From: Chlorops oryzae
Lineage: Eukaryota > Arthropoda > Insecta > Diptera > Chloropidae
Assembly (NCBI GenBank): GCA_020466095.1
Contig: CM035808.1
Coordinates: 50,914,004 to 50,978,003 of the forward strand
Length of the DNA stretch: 64,000 nt
Direction: 5' to 3'
This document shows positions 22,501 through 34,500 of this stretch, one piece after another (within the stretch, counting starts at the first letter, position 1; the number at the start of each line of letters is the position of its first letter). The notes beneath the pieces were generated by a model. It made no database searches, was not told the origin of the DNA, and saw only the letters and a list, made by a program, of their open reading frames with translations. The position numbers were made by a program, and so were the translations under genes.

Positions 22501-25500
22501 GTAAAACATAACCAAAATAGGTCGAATGGACCTAGCGCTGGTCATTTCCTTACTTTGCTTGTTGGGATAGCTTTAACTGTCGTATTATAAGTTAGCTCTT
22601 GACGTCTGAAAGAGAAAGAGACATATTCCTTCTTCTATAATTTTTCTGGCGAACGAGGAACACGTCGTAAGAGCGTCTTCGAATACAAATCATCTTAATC
22701 AAGTAAAAGGAACGCCATCTGGCATCTAAATTTCATTAAAAATAAAGAATACTTTCATTAAATTTATTGAAAAATGTGTTTTTTGTGGTTTTTTTTTTTC
22801 AACGAACTAGTTTTTTAAACCTTTCATTCCATGTTATTATTTGAATATTTTAAAAACAACGAACAAAGTAATGTTTTTTACAAAGTAAAAAAAAATAAAC
22901 ATTTAAAAAATAAAAATGAATAAAGATTATTTCTATTCAGATGCATTTGCATACAGAGAAGTGGTTTCAATTTATTACTGTGAGAGGTATATGAGCTGAA
23001 CTTTTTTTTCGTATAGCAAATCAAAAGATTCTTTTTTTTTGTTGCATTTTTGGGTCCTTTATTCGGTTTTCTGTTTTTAGCAGAAGAACAATAATTAATC
23101 TATGAATGTAAAAATGTTTTTCAAGCGATCCATGAGAAAGAAATCCATAGCCGACTACTTTGCCGTAAATATTGATACGGAAAACTGCATCAAGTCTTTA
23201 ACCCTTTCAGACACGCTCCCAAACCGATAGCATTAAAATCTTATAAGCTCTTGTCCCTTATAAGTGACGCCGTGTCTCAAAGGGTTAAAGTCATTGATAT
23301 CTTTATTCGGGGTACCTTTGCGTCTTATTGCCGACCAGGGTAGATGTTTCGCTAGCAAAGAATTTCGGGATTTTTGCAGTTCACAAAAGGTCAACTTACA
23401 CCTGATTGCTACTGGGGCAAGTCGCGCAAACGGACAGGTAGAGAGAGTCATGAACACTTTAAAGAATTTGTTGACCGCGGTTGAAACAAGTAAACGTTCT
23501 TGGCAAGGCGCCTAAGCGAGATTCAATTGGTGCTGAATTCCACGACCAACCGAGTAACTAAGTCGAGTCCTTTAGAGTTATTAATAGGCAAAGACGCACG
23601 GCCGTTTGGTTTATTATCAATTGATCATGACGAACACATAGTCAACATAATCACCAAATGTTTTATTTAAAAATGAAGAAAGACACCAAACAAAATTAGA
23701 CCCCAAGTTTAGAGGGCCGTTTTTGGTGGCGGAAGTGTTGGATGGAGACAGATACTTACTAAAGTCGTTTGGCAACAAAAGATCATACAAATATTCACAT
23801 GAGTATTTGCGAAAACTTCCCGGGGCACTGGTTCCTGAGGAGTTAGGAATTGTCGTAGGAGAAAGTACAAACGACTCGATGGAAGGTAATGAAAGAGACG
23901 TCTTAGAAAGAGACGGCGTTGAAAGAGACGTCATAGAAAGAGACGGCGTTGAAAGAGACGTCATAGAAAGACAAGACGTTGAAAGAGACGATTAAAAGAG
24001 TGAGATGTAAAGGTGTACGCTTGTGGCTAAGGACCAAGGCGAGATAGTTTGCAAGGAAGTATCTGTCCCCAAAAGAAATCATTCCAGCATGACCTATAGT
24101 AATGACGTTATATTTTATAATACCCGACGACGTGTGGTTGTCAGGAAGGCCGTGTCGTTGTGCACAATATCTTTGATGTAAATAATTATTGTTAGTAAAC
24201 GAATGTAAATTGTTGTAATCAGACTAAACTGTTATATCATTTCGGTTGTAAAGAAAGTAAGCTTCGAGAATCAAACTACCCACCCGATGTGAGAAAGTGG
24301 CGGTAGTTTTTGAAAAGAGCAACTGGGTGCGTTTACCATATTGTAAGCACAAGTATAAAACAAATGTTTTGATCATTGTGTAGAATAAAATGTAATGTGA
24401 AAATAAAACATTCCGCATGAAAATCGGTTTCACGAGGACGTGTCATTGTCAGGATGGCCGTGTCGACATGTAAAGAAATTCACAGGCATTGTATTAGAAA
24501 TTCTTAATGATCTAGTTTGTTAGCCTGATTCATATTCTTTCGGAATTGCTTAGTATAAAATATTATTTGAGTAGGCGGGTTGTGATGTTACTAGGTCGAG
24601 CGAGACAAACAGACAGGGGACGTTATCGAGTGTGTTTCGGAAAACAGAAAGAAAAGCGATATTAATGAAGAGAACCACGCTACGCTCTAATAACGGGCAA
24701 TACCCAAACGAAGATCCTTCGGTGACAACAGGATCAACACTAGATCCTTCGGTGGCTACAGGATCAACACTAGATCCTTCGGTGGCAATAGGATCAACAC
24801 TCGATCCTTCAACGGCAACACCATTTAGGAACGGTCCTTCTCCGACATATATATATATATATATTGTCGAACTGCGAGAGGCCGGTATATCCATGGGAAA
24901 AGTTGTAGTCCAACTCCGATGCTCTAAAACAAAGGTATTTCAAGCACAATATACTTTTCAAAAAACAAAACCACAGGAAAAGTGCAAAGGCGAAGAATCG
25001 GTAGGAAAACGACGGAAAAAGAGAACTGCTTGATTAAACGTCTTGAAGAAAGACCCCAAAAAAACTGCACGCGATATCCAGCGACAATTAACCCTCTAGT
25101 GCCCAAGACCGCCTCTAGACGGCCTTATTTCATTTCTTTTACATTCGCTTTGCTAATTGCGGTTTCTTTTGTTTACTATTATGTAAAATTCAGGGAACCC
25201 CAAAATTTTATTTTGTTTAGCTTTGAGCTCGTTCTGATGCTTGCAGCAGCTGTAGTAGGCATTTCAAGTTGTGACTTTGAGAAATTCGCACGAAATAATT
25301 TTTTCATCAGAACTGTGAAATTTAAAAAATTATAAAAAATATTTGAGTGATTTTAGCTTATAATAAAAATTATTGGCGTTTCTGTTACTATTAAAATTAT
25401 AAAATCTGCCTTAAAAAAAAAAGTTGTAGAAAGCTTTTTTTTTGGACAATCTTTATAGCCCGCCTGTTGGCAGTCTTGGGGTAATTCGTCAAAAAAAATA

Positions 25501-28500
25501 GGTAAGTGTAAGACCGTAGAGTTTTTGAAGACCAGCTTAAAATTTCAATTTAGTAGACATGCAACGCAGAAAAACATGCAAATTATCGTCGCTAACAGAT
25601 GAAGAAATTACAAAAATATTGGATTTGGTTGATTTTGTTGGTGATACTGATAATGAGAAAGATAATGAGGATGATTTAGATGATGACAATTATGATATCA
25701 ACCTTACTTCAAAAGATGGAGAAATTGGAGCGATTCTTACAGAGGAAGGTTTATCTGAGTCAAATTTGGTGTCAGAACTTTGTATGCGTTCAAGTGGAAG
25801 TTCTACGTCGTTTTATAAAGAAATGTCTTCATCAAGTTCAGTAAAATCATTTACTCCTAGAGCTCAAAAGCGCAAGCATGATGGACATGTTGAGCAGAAC
25901 ATTGATCTAAATAAAGAAAACATTCTAAGCGAGGCAGGAACATTTTTTGGATCCATTGCGCATATAGATCCCAAATCACAAACTTTCAAGAAAGTTTTAT
26001 GGCGCCAAAAACATTTGATATTGGATGAATCGGATCTTTCTTTTAGCGGTTGCGATATAGGGAATGACTTAAAAAAGTTAGATTCACCTTTTAAATGCTT
26101 CGAATACTTTTTAGGCGACGATATCGTAGATCACATTGTCGAACAGACAAATTTGTATGCCGCTCAAAAAAATATAAAGACTTCTTTTTCTACATGTAAT
26201 TCGGAAATTCGGCAATATATTGGAATTTTATTTTATATGTCGGTTTTTCGTTACCCTAGCGTCCGTTCGTACTGGGGCGAATATGCGTTTCAAAGTATTC
26301 AAATGACAATGTCAAGGAATCGATTCGAACAATTACGAAGTAATCTGCATTTCAATGATAATAGCATACGTCCAGTTCTGAAGCATTTCAATGAAAAATT
26401 TCAGTCCGTTCCAATGAGCCAGCGACTCTGCGTGGATGAGCAAATGTGTGCATCGAAAATGAAGACACACTTTCGTCAATATCTGCCGGATAAGCCACAC
26501 AAGTGGGGCATAAAACTTTTTGTTTTGTGCGACTCCTTTGGTTTTTCGTATAATTTCGAAATATATTGTGGTGCAGGAGATAATATAGTGCAATCTGGCT
26601 CACCAGACCTTGGAGCATCAGCAAACGTAGTTGTTAGATTGTCACGTAATATTCCAGATTTCAAAAATCATATTATATATTTTGACAACTATTATACCTC
26701 ACTGCCACTTTTGGTATATCTTCGTGCACGTGGTATTTACTCTTTAAGAACAATTGGGTCTAATCGGATTCCAAATTGCAAGTTGCCTACGGACCATGAG
26801 CTAAAAACACAGCCACGCGGTCATTCTACTGTCTGTTTGGAAGGATAATAAGGCAGTTCGTCTTGCATCGACGTACGTAGGCACAATGCCCTTTCGTAAT
26901 GAAAGCAACCCAAAAGGCCAAGTAAAACGCTTTGTCCGCACTGATAAAAAATTCGTTGAGGTTGACTGCCCAAATATAATTCATGAGTACAATGCCCATA
27001 TGGGTGGCGTCGACTTAATGGATGGACTAATTGGGCGATACAAAATTCCTATAAAGAGCAACAAGTACACAAATCGACTCTTCACGCATATGCTTGATTT
27101 AGCAATGGTTAACGCCTACATTTTATTCAAACGAATAAACAAGCCTGACGCTAATGATAGCCAATACAACTACCCAACTTCAGATCGGAAGTCGCACACG
27201 TGCTTTGTGCACTGCAAGGATCCTCAGTTGCGAAAAATGTTGGGCGCCCTCGCCAAGTTGCTAACAAAAATTCTCTTCAGGGAAAAAAAACTTTCCTGCC
27301 ACCCGACGACTTACGCTTCGATGGATTTGGCCATTTTCCGCTACTCCTGGAACGTAGTGGTATAAAAACTTGCAAGTCCGTGGCTGCTCTTCCGAAACCC
27401 AAATAGCATGCCGGAAATGCAACATAAACTTGTGCATAACGCAGCAAAAGAATTGCTTTTTTGATTTTCACCATAAATAAAAATTTTTATTCTTTCCTGT
27501 TTTTTCCGAATATTTGTAAAACCTTTTTGTTAGGCCTAAAAATTGAATTGATTTTTTATTTCTTATCGATTTCCATTGATATTTTGTAACATTTTTCTTC
27601 CTTTTTCAATAAAATAAACCAGTTCTTTAGGCAGTTCAGAAAAATGTATCAATGAACTTTTGTTTGCTTCGTTTCCTAAGACCGCCTAAAGGCACTCCAA
27701 GGATTAAGGTCTGTAAAATCTAATATACTATGCACATAGAATTTTATTTCAAATATACTTTTATGCGGCTTAACTAACCGGAAAAACATTTTTTTTTTTT
27801 AAGAAAAAAATTTGGGCACTAGAGGGTTAAGCTCTGAATATTTGATTGTTTTACCCAGAGAACCTGTTGCTCGTCGCTTACGAGAGTTCGGGCTTTATAG
27901 GCGTAGCACGCGCAAGAAACCAATGGTGACACTAAAACGAAGACGGCGTCGAATGAGCTTTGCTAATAAACACAGGGACTGGACTGAGTCTCAGTGGAAA
28001 TTTATACTCTGGATCGATGAAACAAAAATCAATCGGATGGGGCTAGATGGTAGAAGGTTCCTAAGGCGTTCAGTTAATACCGCAATCGATCCAAGCTACT
28101 GCACAACAGTAGTAAAGCACGGTGGCGGTTCGATATTTACTTGGGGCTGTATGTTATGGTGGGGCGTTGGATCAATTTACCGAATTAATGGTATTATGAC
28201 AATTACGTATTATGTACGTAAACATCCTAAAGGAGGTAATGTTGCCTTGGGCGGAGGAGCATTTGCCTGTTATATGGAGTTTTAAACAGGATAAAGATCC
28301 AAAGCACACTGCCAAATTGACAAAAAAGTTTTTTAAAGATAACTCAATTTTTTGGAGTGGGCATCGTCGAGTGTGGATCTTAATCCAATTGAACACCTTT
28401 GGGACAACGTCAAAAATGCCATCAGCATGGAGAAAATAACCAATTTGGATGAGTTATGGGGAAAAGTTAAGGCGGTATGGTACGCAATTCCTGCTAAAAG

Positions 28501-31500
28501 GTGCCAAACACTTATTAAGTCCATGAAAATGCGGTGTGAAGCAGTGATTGTTCAAAAAGGATGTCCTACTGAGTATTAAACTTAAGATTTTACAAAAAAT
28601 AAAAAGCTAAGTTTATGAGCAACATGTTTTTTCGAAGAAATATTTCACGTTCTTAATTACGTGACCAAGTTTGGTTTTATTGGTAGCTTAATAGCTTCCA
28701 CACGTTGAAGGTTTCAGATAAAGATTCTTCAGTATTAAAGTATTTTCGATATTGCGATCGTTCTTAATTCGCTGATATATATATATATATATATATATGG
28801 GGCATTCCAGGTAAACGGAGAGTGATTTTTGCAGGCCATCTCTGCGATTTTGATGAAATTTGGTAGAGAGGGAGAGTATCACGAGGAAAACTCAACCCCA
28901 AATTAGAGCTATTGAAGCTTTTCTGTGGATTTTACAGGGTGATTATGAAATATTGACATTTTCTTCATTTTGAAATATCTCGAAAACGGTTTTAGGCTGT
29001 ATAGTGAGTGTATAGTCGCCGTTTTTATTTGGACAAAATTCACCGGCGACTAATGCAATATGCAAGATATCCTTTGAAGGGAATCTAATGGGAATGAAGC
29101 TGAGTGATGGAATGATGGTCGAGCTAATAATTCATTTAAATTAGGCTCTCTTCCTCTCAATATAAGCTGATACCATTCAAACTTACTTAATTTAATATCT
29201 GAATGCAATTCATTCATAAATTCGACTGACTGCGATGGCACTTAGAAAAAAAAAATATGTTACAAATTTTTGCAAAAATTTAAAAACATCGCACACCCTC
29301 TTCTAAGGAGACACAACTCACAATTTCTTATTTTCCAAAAAACCGCAAAAAACAAAATGCGTCGCAGTGTCAATCAAAGCCAGAAGAAAGGCATTGACGT
29401 GCTTTTTAAGCTTAAAATAATCGGGCCTATTACGGTAGTCGCCATCGACGCAAAAAATAGACGAAGCGACAGATTCGTATTACAGTAGTCGCCGTCGACG
29501 TAATATTGTCGTCGTCGTCGCTAAATACCTATTATCGTAGTCGCAGCGAGAGTCGCTTCTTGTCGTTTTCTGTCGCTATTTTTTTAGATGACGACTAGCA
29601 GGCGAGCAGTGCGATAAAAGTAATAAAATGAAAACTAATTTCACTCAATAGTGAGCCAGCTTGAAAATAACCCAAGTATGGCAAGAGGTTAGCGAAAAGG
29701 AACTATTCCTCACAATTTTAAGGAAGAATGGGAAGTCATTTCGTCAAAAATGAATTCACCTTGTCCTCCCATGCAAACTTAACCCTCTAGTTCCTATGAC
29801 AGCCTGTAGGCGGGCTAACTTTTTGGTGTCCGCGCACTCATTGTTTGAGTGTCATGCTTTCCCTTTTTGACAAGCGTCCAAAAAAATTACTGGAATTTCG
29901 AGTGATCGTGTAACTCCAGAACTTGACAGCGTTTACATATATATTTTTTTTATATATTCCTAATATTTTAACCAAAAAAAACACAAACAAAATATTTTTG
30001 TCAATAAATTCAGGAACTAGAGGGTTAAAATATCCAATCTTTGTCTTAAAATTCTCCTCTGGTAATAACTTGAATTTCTTTAATTTTTGCTTGAGCTTTC
30101 AAAATTTTTTTTACTCTTAAAACTATGTCACACAAACAAATTTTCATAAGATTGGTTTAATTTTCCGAATAAAAAATAAAAGTGCTACCAATTTCATTTA
30201 AAATTCGTCGTCGTCGTCTCGAACTAGTACCGTAATAGCTATTAAGGGGCGAAGCGACGGCGACGACGACATCGTTGCTAAGTCTTCGACGACGATAGCG
30301 GCGACAACCGTAATAGGCCCGAATAACATAAACGGAATAGAATTTTTTGTGGAGGTACAGAAGTGAACTATGCTCATTTTCTATATGTTAACTCAAAATT
30401 GTCGATTTTTAAATTGCGTCACCTTAGAAGAGGATGTGCGATATATCCAAATGTGTACAAAACAAACTTTGTCAATGTTAATCAGTGTAACTGCTAGCGA
30501 GACGGCATAGCATGCACACGCACATTAATGAATATCAATGCATAGGTTTGCCTATCGTTGATTTGTAACGACTTCGAGCATATTTTGCATGTAACATAGG
30601 CATTTCGGAGGTTGCCTCACAAAAATGGCTATAGCTTCTATACTTTTCACCTGATCGACTTTGCAACCACGGCAAAATTTTCGTTAAAAACACAGCTTTA
30701 ACACATATTTTTAAAAAAAATCTAAGGATGGGTCTTTTTTGCTAAGTCAAGTTTTTTCGGAAAAATTCCTATTGTTTGGGAAAAAACTTTTTTTAATTTA
30801 AAAAAAAAATATTCCTGCCAAGTTTCACAAAGAAGCCTAAAATCGTTTTTGAGATATTTCAAAATGAAGAAAATGTCAAAAATTTCATAATCACACTGTA
30901 AAATCCACAGAAAAGCTTCAAAAGCTCTAAAATTTTGGGGTTGAGCTTTCCTCGTGATCCTCTCCCTCCCCACCCAATTTCATCAAAAGCGGAGATGGCC
31001 TGCAAAAATCACTGTCCGTTTAGCTGGAATACCCCATATATTTGTATACATATATGGTAAAAGAATGAGTAAGCCCCTGGGGATTAGGGTGTGGTGTTTA
31101 ATTTTTCAACTTACAGTTTTATGATCTAAACGATTGCTGCGCGTATAAGCACTTTCTAGCACTGGTATATCTGCCGCTTTTTTTGATCTGGAGCTTCTTA
31201 TTCCCAATGATTTTCCGATAGGCGCAATCCAATATCTAAATAAAAATATATATGTTAGAATATTGTCTGTGGTCAATTCCATACAAAATTGTCTTAAATA
31301 TCACACCTGTCACAGCCATTCTGAATAGAAATTAGGTAAATTTATTGCTTCACTGTTGTTAAAAGTCTCCATAATTATAAATCTTTTAGAATCACGTCCT
31401 GTTTGTTTTAAATATTACTACAAAAGCCAGAGGTCGAACTTCGACCGTTCGCTTAAAAATTTGAATTTCGTAGTTCCGATGAACGCGACGTTTAAAATTG

Positions 31501-34500
31501 TTCCTCACGGATGTTATAAAAAAATCTTAATTCATTAATCGAATATTTGGATGAGTTAAATAATTTTCGAATAAACAGTGTTCTTAACAAAAAAGTGCTA
31601 AACTACAGTAGGGCAGTATCAGTAGCAGAAGTAGTATTCAGGTCATTGAAATATGAAATTTAGCCCTATAGGAAGGAGCAGACTTATTTAATTTTTTCTT
31701 TGTTAAATTTTTAATTTTTTATCGTTATAACAGGTTGGCTGATAAGTCCCCGGTCTGACACATAGATGGCGTCGCTAGTATTAAATGCATATTATTTTTA
31801 TATAGTGGCAACCTTCAAATGATTCGTGTCAAAATTTGACGTCTGTAAGTCAATTAGTTTGTGAGATAGAGCGTCTTTTGTGAAGCAACTTTTGTTATTG
31901 TGAAAAAAATGGAAAAAAGGAATTTCGTGTTTTGATAAAATACTGTTTTCTGAAGGGAAAAAATACGGTGGAAGCAAAAACTTGGCTTGATAATGAGTTT
32001 CCGGACTCTGCCCCAGGAAAATCAACAATAATTGATTGGTATGCAAAATTCAAGCGTGGTGAAATGAGCACGGAGGACGGTGAACGCAGTGGACGCCCGA
32101 AAGAGGTGGTTACCGACGAAAACATCAAAAAGATTCACAAAATGATTTTGAATGACCGTAAAATGAAGTTGATCGAGATAGCAGAGGCCTTAAAGATATC
32201 AAAGGAACGTGTTGGTCATATCATTCATCAATATTTGGATATGAAAAAGCTCTGTGCAAAATGGGTGCCGCGCGAGCTCACATTTGACCAAAAACAACAA
32301 CGTGTTGATGATTCTAAACGGTGTTTGCAGCTGTTAACTCGCAATACACCCGAGTTTTTGCGTCGATATGTGACAATGGATGAAACATGGCTCTATCAAT
32401 ACACTCCTGAGTCCAATCGACAGTCGGCTGAGTGGACAGCGATCGGTGAACCGTCTCCGAAGCGTGGAAAGACTCAAAAGTCCGCTGGCAAAGAAATGGC
32501 CTCTGTTTTTTGGGATGGGCATGGAATAATTTTTATCGATTATCTTGAGAAGGGAAAAACCATCAACAGTGACTATTATATGTCGTTATTGGAGCGTTTG
32601 AAGGTCGAAATCGCGGAAAAACGGCCCCATATGAAGAAGAAAAAAGTGTTGTTCCACCAAGACAACGCACCGTGCCACAAGTCATTGAGAACGATGGCAA
32701 AATTTCATGAATTAGGCTTCGAATTGCTTCCCCACCCACCGTATTCTCCAGATCTGGCCCCCAGCGACTTTTTCTTGTTCTCAGACCTCAAAAGGATGCT
32801 CGCAGGGAAAAAATTTGGCTGCAATGAAGAGGTGATCGCCGAAACTGATGCCTATTTTGAGGCAAAACCGAAGGAGTACTACCAAAATGGTATCAAAAAA
32901 TTGGAAGGTCGTTATAATCGTTGTATCGCTCTTGAAGGGAACTATGTTGAATAATAAAAACGAATTTTGACAAAAAAAAGTGTTTTTCTTTGTTAGACCG
33001 GGGACTTATCAGCCAACCTGTTATTTCGAAAGATTTTTCTTTGATACATTGTTTTGCGTTCGTACAATCGCTATTTTATATGAGAAAATTTTGCTTCATA
33101 AATTTTTTGCGGAAAGTTTTACAATATATTAGCAGTTTCTTTTCTATTCTATAATTTTGAAAAGGGGTTTTTAATAATTTTAAGGCGTTTCTCGGAAAAA
33201 TGTGGCACCACTAAGCGAAAACCGGACTGTCCCGTATGTGTGAAAGCAGAAAAGCTCATCTTGTGTACATGTGAAAGCTCTTCGCTCGCGAGCTCAAGGC
33301 GTGCCCACCTCTGAGTTATAAGCACTCATACATACTATTTATAATATTGTTATAGTTCACACTAAAATAAACCATAATCAATCATTCCTCCGCCATTTTT
33401 GAGCTCATACATATGTATCAGAGATGGGCACTTTGCACTACCACTAAATTTGCACTACCACTACTTGCTCAGTGGTAGTGCAAATTAATTTTGAACTATC
33501 ACTAAAAGTTTTAGTGCAAGTGAAAACAAATTGCACCATCACTAATTTTTTAGTGCAAGTAAAAATGAAATGCACTGTCACTAAAACTTGCTAAGAAAAA
33601 TCTTAAGTGACAGTTTAAAAAATTTCCATTATCATAAAAAATATTAATAATAAAGATATCAAATCATTTAAAAAATCAAGTGTAAATTCCTTTTTATTAA
33701 TGATATACATTATATCATATTATTTAAATATGTATTTATTTAATCGTATTTGGTTTCGTAAGACTAACATCTCAAAATTAGAGTCGCTTAATTTTTGGCT
33801 CCTTGACTGGTTGACGATACCAGCAAACGAAAATATGTCGAAGGCAGCTTTTCAAAGAGCTCTAGAATTGTAGATACGATCTTCTTTGAAAATACAAGGA
33901 TGGATTCCCCACACTTTACACATTTTTCTCTACGTATAAAACTCTACAGCACATTTCAGGCTTAAAGTTTATCTGCTTAGCTATTTACATTCTTTGTCTC
34001 TTCGCAAATCATTTCATTATATAGGACAAGTTTTTAAGATGTTCGCAGTTCAATACTCGATTTGATAAATGATTTTATATCTTTATTATTAAATTTTTTT
34101 TATGATAATGGAAATTTTTTTAACTGCCACTTAAGATTTTAACTAGTACTACACTAAAAAATTTGTGATAGTGCAAATTGTTTTCACTTGCACTAAAAAT
34201 TTTAGTGTTAGTGCAAATCATTTTCACTTGCACTACAAATTTTAGTGATAGTGCAAATCATTTTCACTTGCACTAAAAATTTTAGTGATAGCTCAAAATT
34301 AATTTGTACTACCACTAAGCAAGTATTGATAGTGCAATTTCTCAGTGCACTATATATTTAGAGCATTATGCCCATCTATGATATGTATATACGAATTATA
34401 CAAATTTGTATGATTCATGACTGAGGTTCGGCCATGTTTCTGCAATGTCATGTTTGAGTTCTGTAACGAGCTTAAGCTGTCTGGTCTCTTTATAAACCTC

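Larger units (their letters stand above)
23130..23996 (+). pseudogene. Gypsy-2 integrase, C-terminal half of pol
   Basis: Reads DYFAVNIDTENCIKSL, then (after a nested insert) KSLISLFGVPLRLIADQGRC and FASKEF with the catalytic Asp, then ATGASRANGQVERVMNTLK with the catalytic Glu. A frame change near 23513 and another near 23670 follow. The tail (FRGPFLVAEVLDGDRYLLKS) matches the GPY/F-type end of gypsy integrases. The last 35 codons are an ERDGVERDVI repeat. Three or more lesions; upstream RT is missing. Confidence 0.85.
24863..28579 (+). pseudogene. Tc1-type transposase, split by a piggyBac
   Basis: 24863-25087 reads IVELREAGISMGKVVVQLRC and, after one shift, KKTARDIQRQL, the HTH part of a Tc1 transposase. 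The piggyBac element follows, then SSEYLIVLPREPVARRLREF and KHRDWTESQWKFILWIDETK. Catalytic positions are visible in WIDETKIN, KDPKHTAK and VDLNPIEHLW (DD34E). Frame changes near 28205 and 28350 break it. It ends at a TAA near 28579. Clear terminal repeats were not found; (TA)n tracts sit near both sides (about 24847 and 28776). Confidence 0.85.
28799..31035. mobile_element. Element with about 200-bp terminal inverted repeats
   Basis: 28799-28999 is the inverted counterpart of 30834-31035 (about 90 percent by eye). The ends read GGGGCATTCCAGGTAAACGG and, complemented, GGGGTATTCCAGCTAAACGG, with TA dinucleotides just outside. Between the arms lies a Harbinger composite (29090-30321) plus about 500 bp of unclassified sequence. 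No transposase of its own. Possibly a long-TIR Tc1/mariner-like or foldback element; the superfamily is a guess. Confidence 0.65.

Noticed and set aside
24714..24815. 30-bp repeats that might suggest a CRISPR-like array
   Set aside because: Units are contiguous with no spacers, in a fly genome, and translate to a 10-residue repeat; a minisatellite.
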